64,000 nt of DNA from Elusimicrobia bacterium GWD2_63_28 (GCA_001799895.1 MGUI01000074.1:62001-126000), one strand, 5' to 3'. Positions 29,567 to 38,378 are shown, numbered from the stretch's first letter. The notes: generated by a model not told the origin, from the letters alone. Translations and numbers: made by a program.

Positions 29567-29642
29567 GGCAAGATTATATATATTTAAAGCCGCTCCCGGG
29601 CAACCCGGGCCCGCCGGCCGGTTTATTGATAGAATATTCCCG

Positions 29643-31913
29643 ATGATTAAAAATTTCCTGAACTCGCGCCCCAATATACCGCTGCTGTTCTTCCTGTCCG
29701 GCGTAAGTGGGCTGATCTATGAGACGGTCTGGTTCCGCATGCTGATCAGGGTTTTCGGCACTACGCTCGAGGCCACCAGCACCGTACTGGCCGTCTTCAT
29801 GGGCGGCCTGGCCCTGGGCGCGGTAATAGCGGGCAAAAAAGCCGACGGCGCCAAAAACCCGCTCAAAGCCTACGCGGCGCTGGAACTTTTAATAGCGCTC
29901 TCGGCCCTGTCGGCCACGCTGGCCATGGCCGGCCTGCCCGAATTCATAGCCCCGCTGCTGCCGGAGGGGGGAACCGCCGGCGCGGAAGCGGGCACAGCGC
30001 TGCTGCGGGTGCTGGTTTCAGCCGGCGTCCTGGCTATCCCCACGGCCCTGATGGGGGCCACGCTGCCGCTGCTGGTCAGCGCCCTGTCCACGGGCACAGC
30101 GGACTCGGGGGGGAAGATCTCCCGCCTGTACGCGCTGAACACGCTGGGCGCAGCCCTGGGCGTGCTGGCGGCCGGCTACCTGCTGATAGCCCACGCCGGC
30201 GAGAAGGGCGCCGCCTTGCTGGCCGCGGCCCTGAACCTGGCCATAGCCCTGCGGGTTATGCTTTCCAGCCCGCAGGAGAGGCAGCCTGCCCCGCCGGCCG
30301 CCGAAACCGCCGAGGGGCGGCGCGGCTATCGGCTGATGCTGCTGATCCTGGGCGCCTCAGGCTTTACCGCCCTGGCGCTGGAGGTGCTCTGGGCGCGCCT
30401 GCTGGTGCTGACCATAGGGAATTCCGTATACGCTTTCTCGGCCATGCTGGCCTCATACCTGCTGGGCATCGCCCTGGGCAGCCTCTATGCCGGGGAACGG
30501 GCGGATGACGGGGACACGCTGCCGCTGCTGGCCAAAACGCAGGCGGCGCTGGCCTGCGTGGCGCTGGCAGGCCTGGGAGCCTTCTACCTGGCCGGCACAG
30601 GCGCCACGGACCCGAAATACATGTATTCGCCGCTCACCCAGGCCTCCGACATCTTCCACCTTTTCGGCTGGTCCCTTATTATTATAATGCCCGCCACCGC
30701 CCTCATGGGTTTCTTCTTCCCGCTGGCGGCGCAGGCCGGGGTGCGGGCCGCAGGGCGGGTGGGCGCGGTAGGGGCGCTCTACGGCGCCAATACGGTGGGC
30801 ACCATACTCGGCTCGCTGATAACCGGCTTCATCCTGATACCGCAGCTCGGCACCAAGTTCAGCTTTATCCTGGCGGCCATCCTGGCCGCGCTCACCGGCA
30901 CCGCGCTGGCTTCGCTGGCCGGCGGAGAGGCGAAGCGGCGCTTCACGCCCTGGCTGGCCGGCGCGGCGCTGGCGGCCGCCGCGGCCTTCGCGGTGCCCGA
31001 CCCCGTCTTCAGCACCATAAACCGGCGCTTTCAGCTGCACAACCCCGGCCTGCTGGCTTTCCACGCCGAGGACAGGGGAGGAGCGGTGGACGTACTTTTC
31101 ACGGGCGGAGGGGAAATTAAATCACTCTACATAAACGGCCTGGCCGTCTCCGGCAACGGCGAGGCGGGCAAGCTGATGTCGCATTTCCCGCTGCTGTTCC
31201 AGGCAAGCCCGAAGAGCATGTTCATCATCGGGCTGGGCGCAGCCAACACCCTGCGCTCCGGCGTACTGCACGGCGTAAAGGTGACCGTGGCCGAGTTGCT
31301 GCCAGCGGTGCGGGAAGCTGGCCCGCTGTTCGCCGGCAACTGGGAAAAGTCCCTGGCGGCGGGGCGCTTCGAGGTGCGCCTTAACGACGGACGCAACGAA
31401 CTGCTGCGCTCCCGCAGGAAATACGACGCGATCATAGTGGACGTCACCCCGCCGATCTACAGCTCGGGGGCGGTCAATGTCTACAGCCGGGATTTCTTTA
31501 AAATAGCGCGCTCGCGACTGACCGAAACGGGCGTACTCAGCCTGTGGATCCCGCTGCCCTGTTTCGAGAGCGACTACTACATGATAATACGCTCGCTGAA
31601 AGACGTTTTCCCCGAAGTGAACGTGTGGGCCTTCCCCGGCCAGGCCGGCTTCCTGGCGCTGGCCTCGGCCCAGCCGCTGGAAAGCAGGCCCAAGGTGCTG
31701 GCGGGCAGAATAAAGAGGGGGAACGTGGCCCGCGAATTGCCCTTCGTGACGCCTGAATATATCTACGCCACCCACGCCATGGGCACCGCGGAGGCGGACG
31801 AGCTGTCGGCCGGCTACCCGGCCGTGACCGACGACAGGCCGCATACGGAATTCCCGCTGGCGCGCCTGATGGCCTACTCTCCCATGTGGTTCCAGGTTCC
31901 GGAGGGGCGTTAG
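29643..31913 (+). CDS. Fused transmembrane/spermidine synthase-like protein
   Basis: A 756-residue protein. The N-terminal half carries 10 or more transmembrane helices (starting LLFFLSGVSGLIYETVWFRM, typical of 'fused MFS/spermidine synthase' proteins; a second repeat LLILGASGFTALALEVLWARL begins near residue 240). The C-terminal part (about 470-740) is a Rossmann methyltransferase-like spermidine synthase domain with MFIIGLGAANTLRSG and RLNDGRNELLRSRRKYDAIIVDVTPP (by position). The usual catalytic Asp region is present as DVTPP rather than DxxDP, so aminopropyl transfer is uncertain. ATG 29643 is seven bases after a TAGAAT box, with no ribosome site. Confidence 0.85.
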   Translation: MIKNFLNSRPNIPLLFFLSGVSGLIYETVWFRMLIRVFGTTLEATSTVLAVFMGGLALGAVIAGKKADGAKNPLKAYAALELLIALSALSATLAMAGLPEFIAPLLPEGGTAGAEAGTALLRVLVSAGVLAIPTALMGATLPLLVSALSTGTADSGGKISRLYALNTLGAALGVLAAGYLLIAHAGEKGAALLAAALNLAIALRVMLSSPQERQPAPPAAETAEGRRGYRLMLLILGASGFTALALEVLWARLLVLTIGNSVYAFSAMLASYLLGIALGSLYAGERADDGDTLPLLAKTQAALACVALAGLGAFYLAGTGATDPKYMYSPLTQASDIFHLFGWSLIIIMPATALMGFFFPLAAQAGVRAAGRVGAVGALYGANTVGTILGSLITGFILIPQLGTKFSFILAAILAALTGTALASLAGGEAKRRFTPWLAGAALAAAAAFAVPDPVFSTINRRFQLHNPGLLAFHAEDRGGAVDVLFTGGGEIKSLYINGLAVSGNGEAGKLMSHFPLLFQASPKSMFIIGLGAANTLRSGVLHGVKVTVAELLPAVREAGPLFAGNWEKSLAAGRFEVRLNDGRNELLRSRRKYDAIIVDVTPPIYSSGAVNVYSRDFFKIARSRLTETGVLSLWIPLPCFESDYYMIIRSLKDVFPEVNVWAFPGQAGFLALASAQPLESRPKVLAGRIKRGNVARELPFVTPEYIYATHAMGTAEADELSAGYPAVTDDRPHTEFPLARLMAYSPMWFQVPEGR

Positions 31914-32191
31914 TCCCAGCCCATCGAATCCATTTCAGCGTCGGCAGGCGGCGGGGGAAGGGACTTATCTTTTGTCTTGGCCTGAACAGGTTTAGCCTGC
32001 GGCTTTAACACCGGCGAGGAGGGGACGGGCGGCGGCGCGGCGGCCGCGCCCAGGGCAGAAGCTGGCACGGCCCAGTTCCTACCGAAGCGCAAAGCCTCCA
32101 GTTGCCCCTTTTTTACCCTTTTAAAAACGGCTATCCGGCTGAGGCCCAGCATAGCGGCCGCCTCGGGTATTGAATAATATTCCCGCGCCAT
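31910..32191 (-). CDS. Excisionase/MerR-like helix-turn-helix protein
   Basis: A 93-residue protein with an N-terminal excisionase-type helix-turn-helix (YYSIPEAAAMLGLSRIAVFKRVKKGQLEALRFGRNWAVP, by position about 5-43) and a Pro/Ala/Lys-rich C-terminal tail ending EMDSMGWD. This HTH class binds DNA directly in phage excisionases, plasmid and chromosomal regulators. No integrase or phage gene is near, so a regulatory rather than excision role is likely. It is tail-to-tail with the spermidine synthase gene (4-base overlap). Upstream are paired GTTAAC repeats and a promoter whose -10 box is six bases from the ATG. Confidence 0.8.
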   Translation of the reverse strand: MAREYYSIPEAAAMLGLSRIAVFKRVKKGQLEALRFGRNWAVPASALGAAAAPPPVPSSPVLKPQAKPVQAKTKDKSLPPPPADAEMDSMGWD

Positions 32192-32197
32192 TAGCCA

Positions 32198-32226
32198 ATG
32201 TTAACTTATGTTAACCGTTTTTACAA
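32198..32226 (-). promoter_or_regulatory. Promoter of the excisionase-like gene
   Basis: On the minus strand, TTGTAA (32221-32226) and TAACAT (32198-32203), spacer 17. Six bases separate the -10 box from the ATG at 32191 and no ribosome site is seen, implying a leaderless mRNA. The paired GTTAAC repeats overlap the -10 and spacer. Confidence 0.5.
32200..32215. repeat. Paired GTTAAC repeat, proximal copy
   Basis: GTTAAC at 32200-32205 and 32210-32215, start-to-start 10 bp (one helical turn), inside the longer unit GTTAAC-N3-TGTTAACCGT. The same unit recurs at 32283-32301. Probably binding sites for the HTH protein. Confidence 0.6.
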
Positions 32227-32282
32227 GAAAAAAGTCAGGCACAATCTTTTCAGGCATAAATGCAAGATTGCGGCAAAGCATG

Positions 32283-32298
32283 GTTAACCCGTGTTAAC
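32283..32298. repeat. Paired GTTAAC repeat, distal copy
   Basis: GTTAAC at 32283-32288 and 32293-32298, also 10 bp apart. Compared with the proximal copy, only the three central bases differ (CCG instead of TTA). It is 83 bases from the proximal copy, in the 240-base gap between two divergently transcribed genes; the rest of the gap holds no ORF that I can support. Confidence 0.6.
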
Positions 32299-32431
32299 CG
32301 TAAATAATGCAAGCACAGTCTGACTCACGGCAGCGCAATTATCCCGGACCGGGGCGATAAGCGCCGGAAACGACGCCGGCGCCCTACCGGACAGTAGCGG
32401 CCATTAAAAATTTATATACTATAAAAACCTT

Positions 32432-33424
32432 ATGCGCATACTGATACTCGGCGGCACCAGCTACTTCGGCAAAGAAGCCGCCATACGCCTGCAGCAGGCC
32501 GGCAACGAGGTGACGGTTTTTTCGCGCCGCGTGCCCGTGGACGGCCTGCCGCTGGACATCAAGCAGTCCCGCGGGGACCGCACCGTGGAGATAGACCTGT
32601 CGCGCATGGCCGTGGAGCCCTGGGACGCGATAATAGACAATATCTGCTTCAACGCCGAAGACGCGCAGAAGGCCATCCGCGTATTCAGCGGCCGCACGGG
32701 TCTGTACCTCTTCACCTCTTCGGCCTCGGTCTACTCGGTACTGGACGGCGCCACCTCCCCTTTCCGCGAAAACCTGACCGAGCTGCTGCCGCTGAAGGCG
32801 CAGTTGAAGGAAAAATACGCCTACGGCCTGGGCAAGTACGCGGCCGAAAAAGAATTCCTGAAAGCCTTCGCCGAAAAAAGCTTTCCCGCCGCCATAATCA
32901 GGCCGCCGGTGGTCATCGGCCCCAACGACCCCACGCTGCGCGCCTATTCCTACTGGCTGCGCCTGGCCGACGGCGGGCCGCTGTTCCTGCCCGGCGCGTC
33001 CTTCCGCAACCGCTACATCTTCTCCAAAGACCTGGCGCGGGCCATAGAGACGCTGGTCTACGACAGGGAGCCGCACGGCAAGGTATACAATTTCGGCGAT
33101 TCCCAGGCCCTGACCCTGGAGGATTTCATCAAGGTCTCGGCGAGGATCATGCACAAGGACTCCCCGGCCCTTTTCCCGGATTACGCCTGGCTCAAGGAAA
33201 ACGGCTTCAACTTCGAGGCCTCGCCGTTTTCCATGGGGGGGGATTTCACGCTGGACATCGCCAAGGCCGAAGCAGAGTTGGGCTGGGCCTCCACTCCGGC
33301 GGCGAAGTGGCTGGAGGAGACCATAAACTGGTATCTTTTCAGCTACACCGGGCCGGCCCCGAAAAATTACGCCTTCCGCAGGCAGGAGCTTGAGCTGGCG
33401 AAAAAATGGACTACGAGAGTATGA
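32432..33424 (+). CDS. NAD-dependent epimerase/dehydratase (extended SDR)
   Basis: A 330-residue extended short-chain dehydrogenase/reductase with the NAD motif LGGTSYFGKEAA (residues 6-17), the YxxxK catalytic pair in YGLGKYAAEK and the IIRPPVVIGPNDP substrate-loop motif. It probably epimerises or dehydrates a nucleotide-activated sugar or acts on a related substrate. Starts at ATG 32432 six bases after TATAAA, with no ribosome site. It is followed, with a 4-base ATGA overlap, by a KdsC-like phosphatase, which supports a role in making an envelope sugar. Substrate not determinable. Confidence 0.88.
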   Translation: MRILILGGTSYFGKEAAIRLQQAGNEVTVFSRRVPVDGLPLDIKQSRGDRTVEIDLSRMAVEPWDAIIDNICFNAEDAQKAIRVFSGRTGLYLFTSSASVYSVLDGATSPFRENLTELLPLKAQLKEKYAYGLGKYAAEKEFLKAFAEKSFPAAIIRPPVVIGPNDPTLRAYSYWLRLADGGPLFLPGASFRNRYIFSKDLARAIETLVYDREPHGKVYNFGDSQALTLEDFIKVSARIMHKDSPALFPDYAWLKENGFNFEASPFSMGGDFTLDIAKAEAELGWASTPAAKWLEETINWYLFSYTGPAPKNYAFRRQELELAKKWTTRV

Positions 33425-34035
33425 AGACAAACAGCGCCAACATCGCGCGGGCTAAAAGAATAAAAATCTTCCTGATGGACGTGGACGGCGTGCTGACCGA
33501 CGGCAAGATGTACTACATCCCGGCCGCCGGGGGCGGCATGACTGAATTCAAGGCCTTCCACTCGCTCGACGGCATCGGCCTGCGGCTGCTCAACCAGTTC
33601 AACATCGTCACCGGCGTGATAACCGGCCGGGAATCCCCCGGCACCGAAGAGCGCGCCAAAGGGCTCGGCATGGGCTACGCCTACCAGGGCTTCCTCTCCA
33701 AGCTGGAGCCGCTGCGGCAGATCCTGGCCGACACCGGCCTGAAGCCGGAGAACGTGGCCTACATGGGCGACGACTGGACCGATATCCCGGTGCTGAAAAA
33801 GGCCGGCCTCGCCTTAGCTCCCGCCAACGCGCAGGACGAGGTGAAAGCGGCCTCGCATTTGGTGACCAAGAAAGAAGGCGGCATGGGCGCCGTGCGCGAA
33901 GCCTGCGATTTCATACTGAAGAGCCAGGGGCACTGGAACACCGTGATGGGCTACGTGGAAACCGCCCACTGGCCGGAGATAAAGAAAGACCCGATGAAGA
34001 TAGTGCGGGAGTCGGAAAGCCGGAGGAAGAAATGA
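33421..34035 (+). CDS. KdsC-like HAD phosphatase
   Basis: A 204-residue HAD-family protein. Motif I is FLMDVDGVLTDG (nucleophile Asp and acid Asp), followed by VITGRESPG and the motif IV MGDDWTDIPVLKKAG; no cap domain, as in KdsC-type C0 phosphatases that hydrolyse KDO-8-phosphate or related sugar-9-phosphates. A C-terminal extension (about residues 165-204, GHWNTVMGYVETAHWPEIKKDP) goes beyond the core. I use ATG 33421, overlapping the SDR stop as ATGA; an ATG at 33406 is also in frame. Likely a KDO or nonulosonate phosphatase. Confidence 0.87.
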   Translation: MKTNSANIARAKRIKIFLMDVDGVLTDGKMYYIPAAGGGMTEFKAFHSLDGIGLRLLNQFNIVTGVITGRESPGTEERAKGLGMGYAYQGFLSKLEPLRQILADTGLKPENVAYMGDDWTDIPVLKKAGLALAPANAQDEVKAASHLVTKKEGGMGAVREACDFILKSQGHWNTVMGYVETAHWPEIKKDPMKIVRESESRRKK

Positions 34036-34508
34036 AACCGCTATTTTCAACAGTCCTGGCGCTGTGCCTGGCCGCGCCGGCCGCCGCCGCCTTCGAGGAC
34101 GAGGGCCTGCCCGAAGCCCTGGTCTCCACGGACACCCTGAAGAACGTGGAAGAGGAAGAGGAGCCGCAGGTGCAGGAGCGCGACGAGGACCTGGCCGCTT
34201 TCGTCACGGATTACATCCGCAAGGACACGCAGCTGAAAGGCGCCTTCCTGGTAGAGGACCGCGCCTCCAAAAAGATCTATAAGCTGGAGCTGGTCACCGT
34301 GGAACCCAAGGCCCCCGCCGGGGAAAGCGGGGCCCGCACGGTGACGGTGCATTTCAAAGACCAGGCTAAAAAAAAGTTCACGGCCCTTTTCCGGGTGCAG
34401 ACCGGGCCCTGGGGCGGCCTGGATATTTTCAGGATAGACCTGCAGATCCCCGGCGTAAAACCGTCCCCGGTCCTGAAGCCGGCGCCGGCAAAAAAGGAGA
34501 AGCGCTAA
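34032..34508 (+). CDS. Secreted protein of unknown function in the CcdA operon
   Basis: A 158-residue protein with a signal peptide (about 1-19, AAPAAAAFED) and an acidic linker (NVEEEEEPQVQERDEDL), followed by a small globular domain with strands (GAFLVEDRASKKIYKLELVTVEP; by position 70-92) and a basic Lys/Pro tail. No cysteines in the mature part. It overlaps the KdsC-like stop (ATGA) and is followed by ccdA, whose ATG abuts its stop. I do not recognise its family. Periplasmic location is clear from the signal. Confidence 0.75.
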   Translation: MKPLFSTVLALCLAAPAAAAFEDEGLPEALVSTDTLKNVEEEEEPQVQERDEDLAAFVTDYIRKDTQLKGAFLVEDRASKKIYKLELVTVEPKAPAGESGARTVTVHFKDQAKKKFTALFRVQTGPWGGLDIFRIDLQIPGVKPSPVLKPAPAKKEKR

Positions 34509-35192
34509 ATGGCTGAATTCATAGGGGCTTTCTGGGCGGGCGTCCTGTCCTTCTTCTCGCCTTGCATCCTGCCGCTGCTGCCGGCCTACCTGTCCATGCT
34601 CTCCGGCTTCTCCGCCAGCGAGATCGTAAAGGGCGACGCCAAGGTGGTGACCCGCAAGGTGGTGGGCAACGCGCTCATCTTCATCGCCGGCTTCACGCTG
34701 GCCTTCGCCGGCATGGGCGCCGCGGCCTCAGGCATAGGCGCGCTGCTGCTGGACCACAAGTACCTGCTGATGAAGATCTTCGGCGTGGTGATGGTGCTGC
34801 TCGGCGTGCACATGACCGGCGTGCTGAACCTGAACTTCCTCAATTACGAGAAGCGCCTGTCCACCCGCGGCCTGGCGCAGGGGCCGCTGGGTTCCTTCCT
34901 GATGGGCTTCGCCTTCGCGCTGGGCTGGTCGCCCTGCATCGGCCCCATCCTGGCGGTCATTTTGGGCATGGCGGCGGTATCGGGCACGGCGGGCAAAGGC
35001 GTGGCGCTGCTGGTCACCTACTCGGCCGGCATGGCCATCCCGCTGCTGATAGCGGCGGCCCTGGCCGCGCAGTTCTTCGCTTTCATGGCGCGCTTCAGGA
35101 CGGCCATGCGCTACGTGGAGGTGACGGCCGGCGTGGTACTGGCCATCGCCGGGGCGCTGCTGTTCTTCGATAAATTGGTGTTCTGGGCCTGA
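34509..35192 (+). CDS. ccdA: CcdA/DsbD-type thiol-electron transporter
   Basis: A 227-residue inner-membrane protein with six transmembrane helices and the paired cysteines of the CcdA family: FFSPCILPLLPAYLSML in helix 1 and GWSPCIGPILAVILG in helix 4, which carry electrons from cytosolic thioredoxin to periplasmic thioredoxin-like proteins for cytochrome c maturation or disulfide reduction. AAGGAG precedes the ATG at 34509, one base after the upstream stop. No other cytochrome c assembly genes are in view. It ends this plus-strand operon; a GGCC...GGCC hairpin at its end may terminate. Confidence 0.92.
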   Translation: MAEFIGAFWAGVLSFFSPCILPLLPAYLSMLSGFSASEIVKGDAKVVTRKVVGNALIFIAGFTLAFAGMGAAASGIGALLLDHKYLLMKIFGVVMVLLGVHMTGVLNLNFLNYEKRLSTRGLAQGPLGSFLMGFAFALGWSPCIGPILAVILGMAAVSGTAGKGVALLVTYSAGMAIPLLIAAALAAQFFAFMARFRTAMRYVEVTAGVVLAIAGALLFFDKLVFWA

Positions 35193-35198
35193 GCAGGC

Positions 35199-36002
35199 CT
35201 ACTTGAAATCTTCGTACAGGTCTTTGGAGCCGGTCTCTTCCACGCCGCCGGCGGCCAGCCGGAAGAAGCGCTTCTTCACCAGCTTGGCGTGCCAGTAGCC
35301 GTCCTTTTCGCTGTAAACCGTGCGGTCTTCCCAAAGTTCGAATTCCCCGCCGTCCCGGCTGAAAACCCGGGGCGACAGGTTATTGGCGGTCCTTATCACG
35401 GCGCTCCCGAGTTCTTTGCCGGCCTTGTCTAAAACCACCGCGCGGGAACTGTCCCCGTCGCTCTTAAAGACCGCCAGCAACCGGTTGCCCGAGCCGGAGA
35501 GCTTCAGCCCCAGCAGCCTCTCCTTGAATTTTTTCTTCCACAGCAGCCGCCCCTTCGCGGTTTCCAGAACGAAGATGGTGCGGCTGTCGCCCTGGTCCGC
35601 CCCTACGGCGTAGACTGAATTGTCTTCCGAAAAATCCTCGCCGGCCGGCCCTTCCATGCGCGCCTGGTGGCTGGCCAGCAGCCCGCCCGAGGCGGCGTGC
35701 ACGTTAAGGGTGAAGATGGCTACCGACTGGCCCCAGGAGCCGCAGAAGAAGATGAGCCGCCGCCCGTCGCCGGAGACGGTAGCCATGAAAGGCGGCCTGT
35801 CGGCTTCGAAAGCCGAGATCTTTTTGCCGGAGGCGCCGTAAAGTTCGGCCCGGGCGCGGCCGCCGCCGCCGGAGCCGGAATAGCCCACCGACAGCCTGAA
35901 GGCTTTGTTCCTGGAGTAAAACTCGCGGGTCTCTACGTCGAACTTTTCAGCGCCGGCCGGGGCGGCCAGCAGCAGCAGGAGAGCGGCCAGCGCCGCCCTC
36001 AC
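35199..36002 (-). CDS. Secreted beta-propeller-like protein of unknown function
   Basis: A 267-residue exported protein with a leucine-rich signal peptide (about 1-19, APAGAEK). The mature part contains repeated short strand units with Asp/Gly turns (VSGDGRRLIFFCGS, YAVGADQGDSRTIFVLE, LSGSGNRLLAVFKSDGDS, FSRDGGEFELWEDRTV) that look like PQQ/WD-style propeller blades, though fewer than seven are clear. The start is a GTG at 36002 overlapping the pyrE stop (GTGA). Function unknown; it is the last gene of the pyrimidine operon. Confidence 0.7.
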   Translation of the reverse strand: MRAALAALLLLLAAPAGAEKFDVETREFYSRNKAFRLSVGYSGSGGGGRARAELYGASGKKISAFEADRPPFMATVSGDGRRLIFFCGSWGQSVAIFTLNVHAASGGLLASHQARMEGPAGEDFSEDNSVYAVGADQGDSRTIFVLETAKGRLLWKKKFKERLLGLKLSGSGNRLLAVFKSDGDSSRAVVLDKAGKELGSAVIRTANNLSPRVFSRDGGEFELWEDRTVYSEKDGYWHAKLVKKRFFRLAAGGVEETGSKDLYEDFK

Positions 36003-36574
36003 ACGAATTTCCTGGAACCGGGCTTCACCAGCGGCAGGCCGGCGCGGCACAGGGGGCAGGCCTCCGGCTGATGCGTGTTGAGGGCCAGGCGCAGCAGGCT
36101 GAGCGCGTGGAAAGGCAGGGTTTTTTCACCCATGCGGTTTATCACGGACATGGCGCCCACGGTCTGCGCCCCGGCGGCGGCCGCCACCACGGCGGTCTCC
36201 AGCGTGGACTTGCCGGTAGTGAAGACGTCTTCGACGATGATAAGCTTCGCGCCCTTGGGGATAGAGAAGCCGCGCCGCAGCGTCATGGCGTTGTTCTCTC
36301 GCTCGGTGAAAATGAAATCCACGCCGAAGGCGCGGGCCGCCTCGTGGCCGATGATCAGGCCGCCCATGGCGGGGGACAGGATCAGGTCCGGCTTGGGGCC
36401 GGTCCAGCCGGCGGCCAGCGCCGCGCCCATCTTGCCGGCCCAGGCCGGGCTCTTCAAGGCCTGCGCGCACTGCACGTAATTAGGACTGTGCAAGCCCGAG
36501 GAAAGCAGGAAATGGCCTTCCAGGAAAGCGCCCGAGGACGCCAGGTAAGCTTTAAGTTCAACCTCGTCTATCAT
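35999..36574 (-). CDS. pyrE: Orotate phosphoribosyltransferase
   Basis: A 191-residue phosphoribosyltransferase with the PRPP loop VEDVFTTGKS (residues 114-123) and typical PyrE elements (FLLSSGLHSPNYVQCAQAL early; MGGLIIGHEAARAFGVDFIFTERE, by position 70-93). It makes OMP from orotate and PRPP, step five of UMP synthesis. The start overlaps the pyrF stop (ATGA at 36571-36574). A CPLC near the C-terminus (about residue 173) is unusual and might bind a metal. Confidence 0.94.
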   Translation of the reverse strand: MIDEVELKAYLASSGAFLEGHFLLSSGLHSPNYVQCAQALKSPAWAGKMGAALAAGWTGPKPDLILSPAMGGLIIGHEAARAFGVDFIFTERENNAMTLRRGFSIPKGAKLIIVEDVFTTGKSTLETAVVAAAAGAQTVGAMSVINRMGEKTLPFHALSLLRLALNTHQPEACPLCRAGLPLVKPGSRKFV

Positions 36575-37248
36575 TTAAGCTCCTTGAGGATGGCGGCGGC
36601 GGCAACCGCCGGGTCGGGCGCCGCTGTTATCGGCCGGCCCACCACTATGAAATCCGCCCCGGCCTCCCGCGCGGCCGCCGGGGTGACGGCCCGCTTCTGG
36701 TCGTCGCCGCGGGCCTCGGGCCTTATGCCGGGGGTAATAAGCTTTATTTTTGCGCCGTGGATATTCCTGAGGCGCCAGGCCTCGAGGGGGGAGCAGACCA
36801 CGCCGTCGGCGCCGTTGGCCAGGCCCAGGGCCGCCAGGTTCTTGACCGTCTTGTCTATGCCGCCGCGAAAGCCGGCGCGGAACAGGCCGTACTCGTCGAA
36901 GCTGGTCAGCACGGTTATGCCCCACAGCTTGGGGCGCTTCTCCAGGTCGGCGCAGGCCTTCAGCATCTCGCCGCCGCCGGAGAGGTGCAGCGAGACCGAG
37001 TAGACGCCCATGGCCTCGGCGTGTTTCACCGCGCCCTTCACAGTATTGGGGATATCGTGGAACTTCAGGTCCAGGAAGACCCTGCCGCCTCGCTTGTGCA
37101 CCAGGTCCACCGCGGCGGGTCCGGCGGCCGTGAACAGGACGGAGCCGACCTTGAAGAATTTGACTGAGCCTTCCAGCTTGTCGATGAGGTGCCCGGCGGA
37201 CTTCAGGCTGTCCGTATCGAGCGCGGCGATAAGTTCGGTTTTTTGCAT
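36571..37248 (-). CDS. pyrF: Orotidine 5'-phosphate decarboxylase
   Basis: A 225-residue TIM-barrel decarboxylase converting OMP to UMP. The catalytic DxKxxDI motif is DLKFHDIPNTV (D60, K62, D65), and TPGIRPEARGDDQKR carries the phosphate-binding arginines. Belongs to the short type I bacterial form. The start codon is followed closely by pyrE on the same strand, as in a compact pyr operon. The gap to pyrD is 54 bases. Confidence 0.95.
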   Translation of the reverse strand: MQKTELIAALDTDSLKSAGHLIDKLEGSVKFFKVGSVLFTAAGPAAVDLVHKRGGRVFLDLKFHDIPNTVKGAVKHAEAMGVYSVSLHLSGGGEMLKACADLEKRPKLWGITVLTSFDEYGLFRAGFRGGIDKTVKNLAALGLANGADGVVCSPLEAWRLRNIHGAKIKLITPGIRPEARGDDQKRAVTPAAAREAGADFIVVGRPITAAPDPAVAAAAILKELK

Positions 37249-37302
37249 TGTCGGCCCCCGGAACCGGCTAAATTATATCTGTTTTCGCGGGCCGCATGAA
37301 GT

Positions 37303-38346
37303 TCAGCGGCGGGGAGGCGCCCAGTGCCGGCGCTCCAGGTATTCCAGTATCTCTTTCACCAGGAAAGGGCCCTCGTAGACCAGGCCGGAGTAGACCTGCA
37401 CCAGGTCCGCACCGAGCTGCAGCTTCTCCAGGGCGGTTTTTCCGTCGGAGATGCCGCCGGACCCCATCAGGGGCACGCGGCCCTTCACCAGCGCCGCGGT
37501 CTTACCGAGCACCGCGTTGGAAAGCTCGCGCAGCGGCTTGCCGCTCAGGCCTCCCTCGTAGCTGCGCCAGTAGGCGGGCACCGCGTCGCGGCTCACCGTG
37601 GTGTTGGTGGCGATGAGGCCGAAGCCCTTCTCCACGGCCAGCGCGGCGGCGGACTCCAGATCTTTCTCTTCCAGGTCGGGGGCGATCTTGACGAAGAACG
37701 GCTTTACCTTCTTCTGCCCCGCGGCGAAATCCAGCATCGGCTCCACCAGCCGGCGCAGCTTCTCCCCGCCGTGCAGCGAGCGCAGCTGCAGCGTATTGGG
37801 GGAGCTGATATTGACGGCGAAATAGTCGCCGAAGTCGTACATCACCTTCAGCGTCTCCAGGTAGTTCTTGGGAGCCTCTTCCATGGAGCAGTCGGCGTTC
37901 TTGCCCACGCTGATGCCCACCGGCACCGGCAGCGGCAGCAGTTTCTCCAGCGAGCGGGCGGCGTCCCAGGCCCCGGCATTGTTGAAGCCCATCCTGTTTA
38001 TGATGGCCTTGTCCTCGCGCAGGCGGAAGAGGCGGGGCTTGGGATTGCCGGGCTGCGGGCGCAGCGTAACCGTGCCGAGCTCCAGGAAACCGAAGCCCAG
38101 GCCGGCCAGGAAGCGGGCCGCCTCGCAGTTCTTGTCGAAGCCGGCCGCGAGCCCTACCGGGTTGCGGAACTTTATCCCGGCGACGGTGACGGGAAAATCC
38201 TTGGCCTTGGTCACCAGGCGCACCAGCGCGTTGAGTATCTCCACCCGCTGGGCGGCGCGGGCGCTTTTTATGACGGCGTCGTGCACCAGTTCGGGGTTAA
38301 GGTTGAAAAGCAGCTTGCGGACGAATTTGCGGTATAAGAAGCCCAT
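37303..38346 (-). CDS. pyrD: Dihydroorotate dehydrogenase (class 2, quinone-dependent)
   Basis: A 347-residue class 2 enzyme, membrane-associated through an N-terminal helix (FLYRKFVRKLLFNLNPELVHD, by position 3-23), with a TIM barrel binding FMN: GLAAGFDKN, NISSPNTLQLRSL (catalytic Ser region) and LMGSGGISDGK. Class 2 enzymes hand electrons to quinone, in keeping with the quinone-linked Qmo complex in this genome. I use ATG 38346 because it gives the normal family N-terminus; an in-frame ATG at 38367 also exists. The gene is 32 bases after pyrC. Confidence 0.94.
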   Translation of the reverse strand: MGFLYRKFVRKLLFNLNPELVHDAVIKSARAAQRVEILNALVRLVTKAKDFPVTVAGIKFRNPVGLAAGFDKNCEAARFLAGLGFGFLELGTVTLRPQPGNPKPRLFRLREDKAIINRMGFNNAGAWDAARSLEKLLPLPVPVGISVGKNADCSMEEAPKNYLETLKVMYDFGDYFAVNISSPNTLQLRSLHGGEKLRRLVEPMLDFAAGQKKVKPFFVKIAPDLEEKDLESAAALAVEKGFGLIATNTTVSRDAVPAYWRSYEGGLSGKPLRELSNAVLGKTAALVKGRVPLMGSGGISDGKTALEKLQLGADLVQVYSGLVYEGPFLVKEILEYLERRHWAPPRR

Positions 38347-38378
38347 GTTGTGCCTAAATTCTAGCAAATGCCGCCGGG

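Noticed and set aside
31910..32191. Prophage or integrative element around the excisionase-like gene
   Set aside because: No integrase, att repeats, tRNA target or phage genes; codon usage and GC look like the neighbours.
32198..32301. CRISPR array or plasmid iterons
   Set aside because: Only two units of about 19 bases with an 83-base interval and no unique equal-length spacers; no cas or rep genes nearby. More likely operators.
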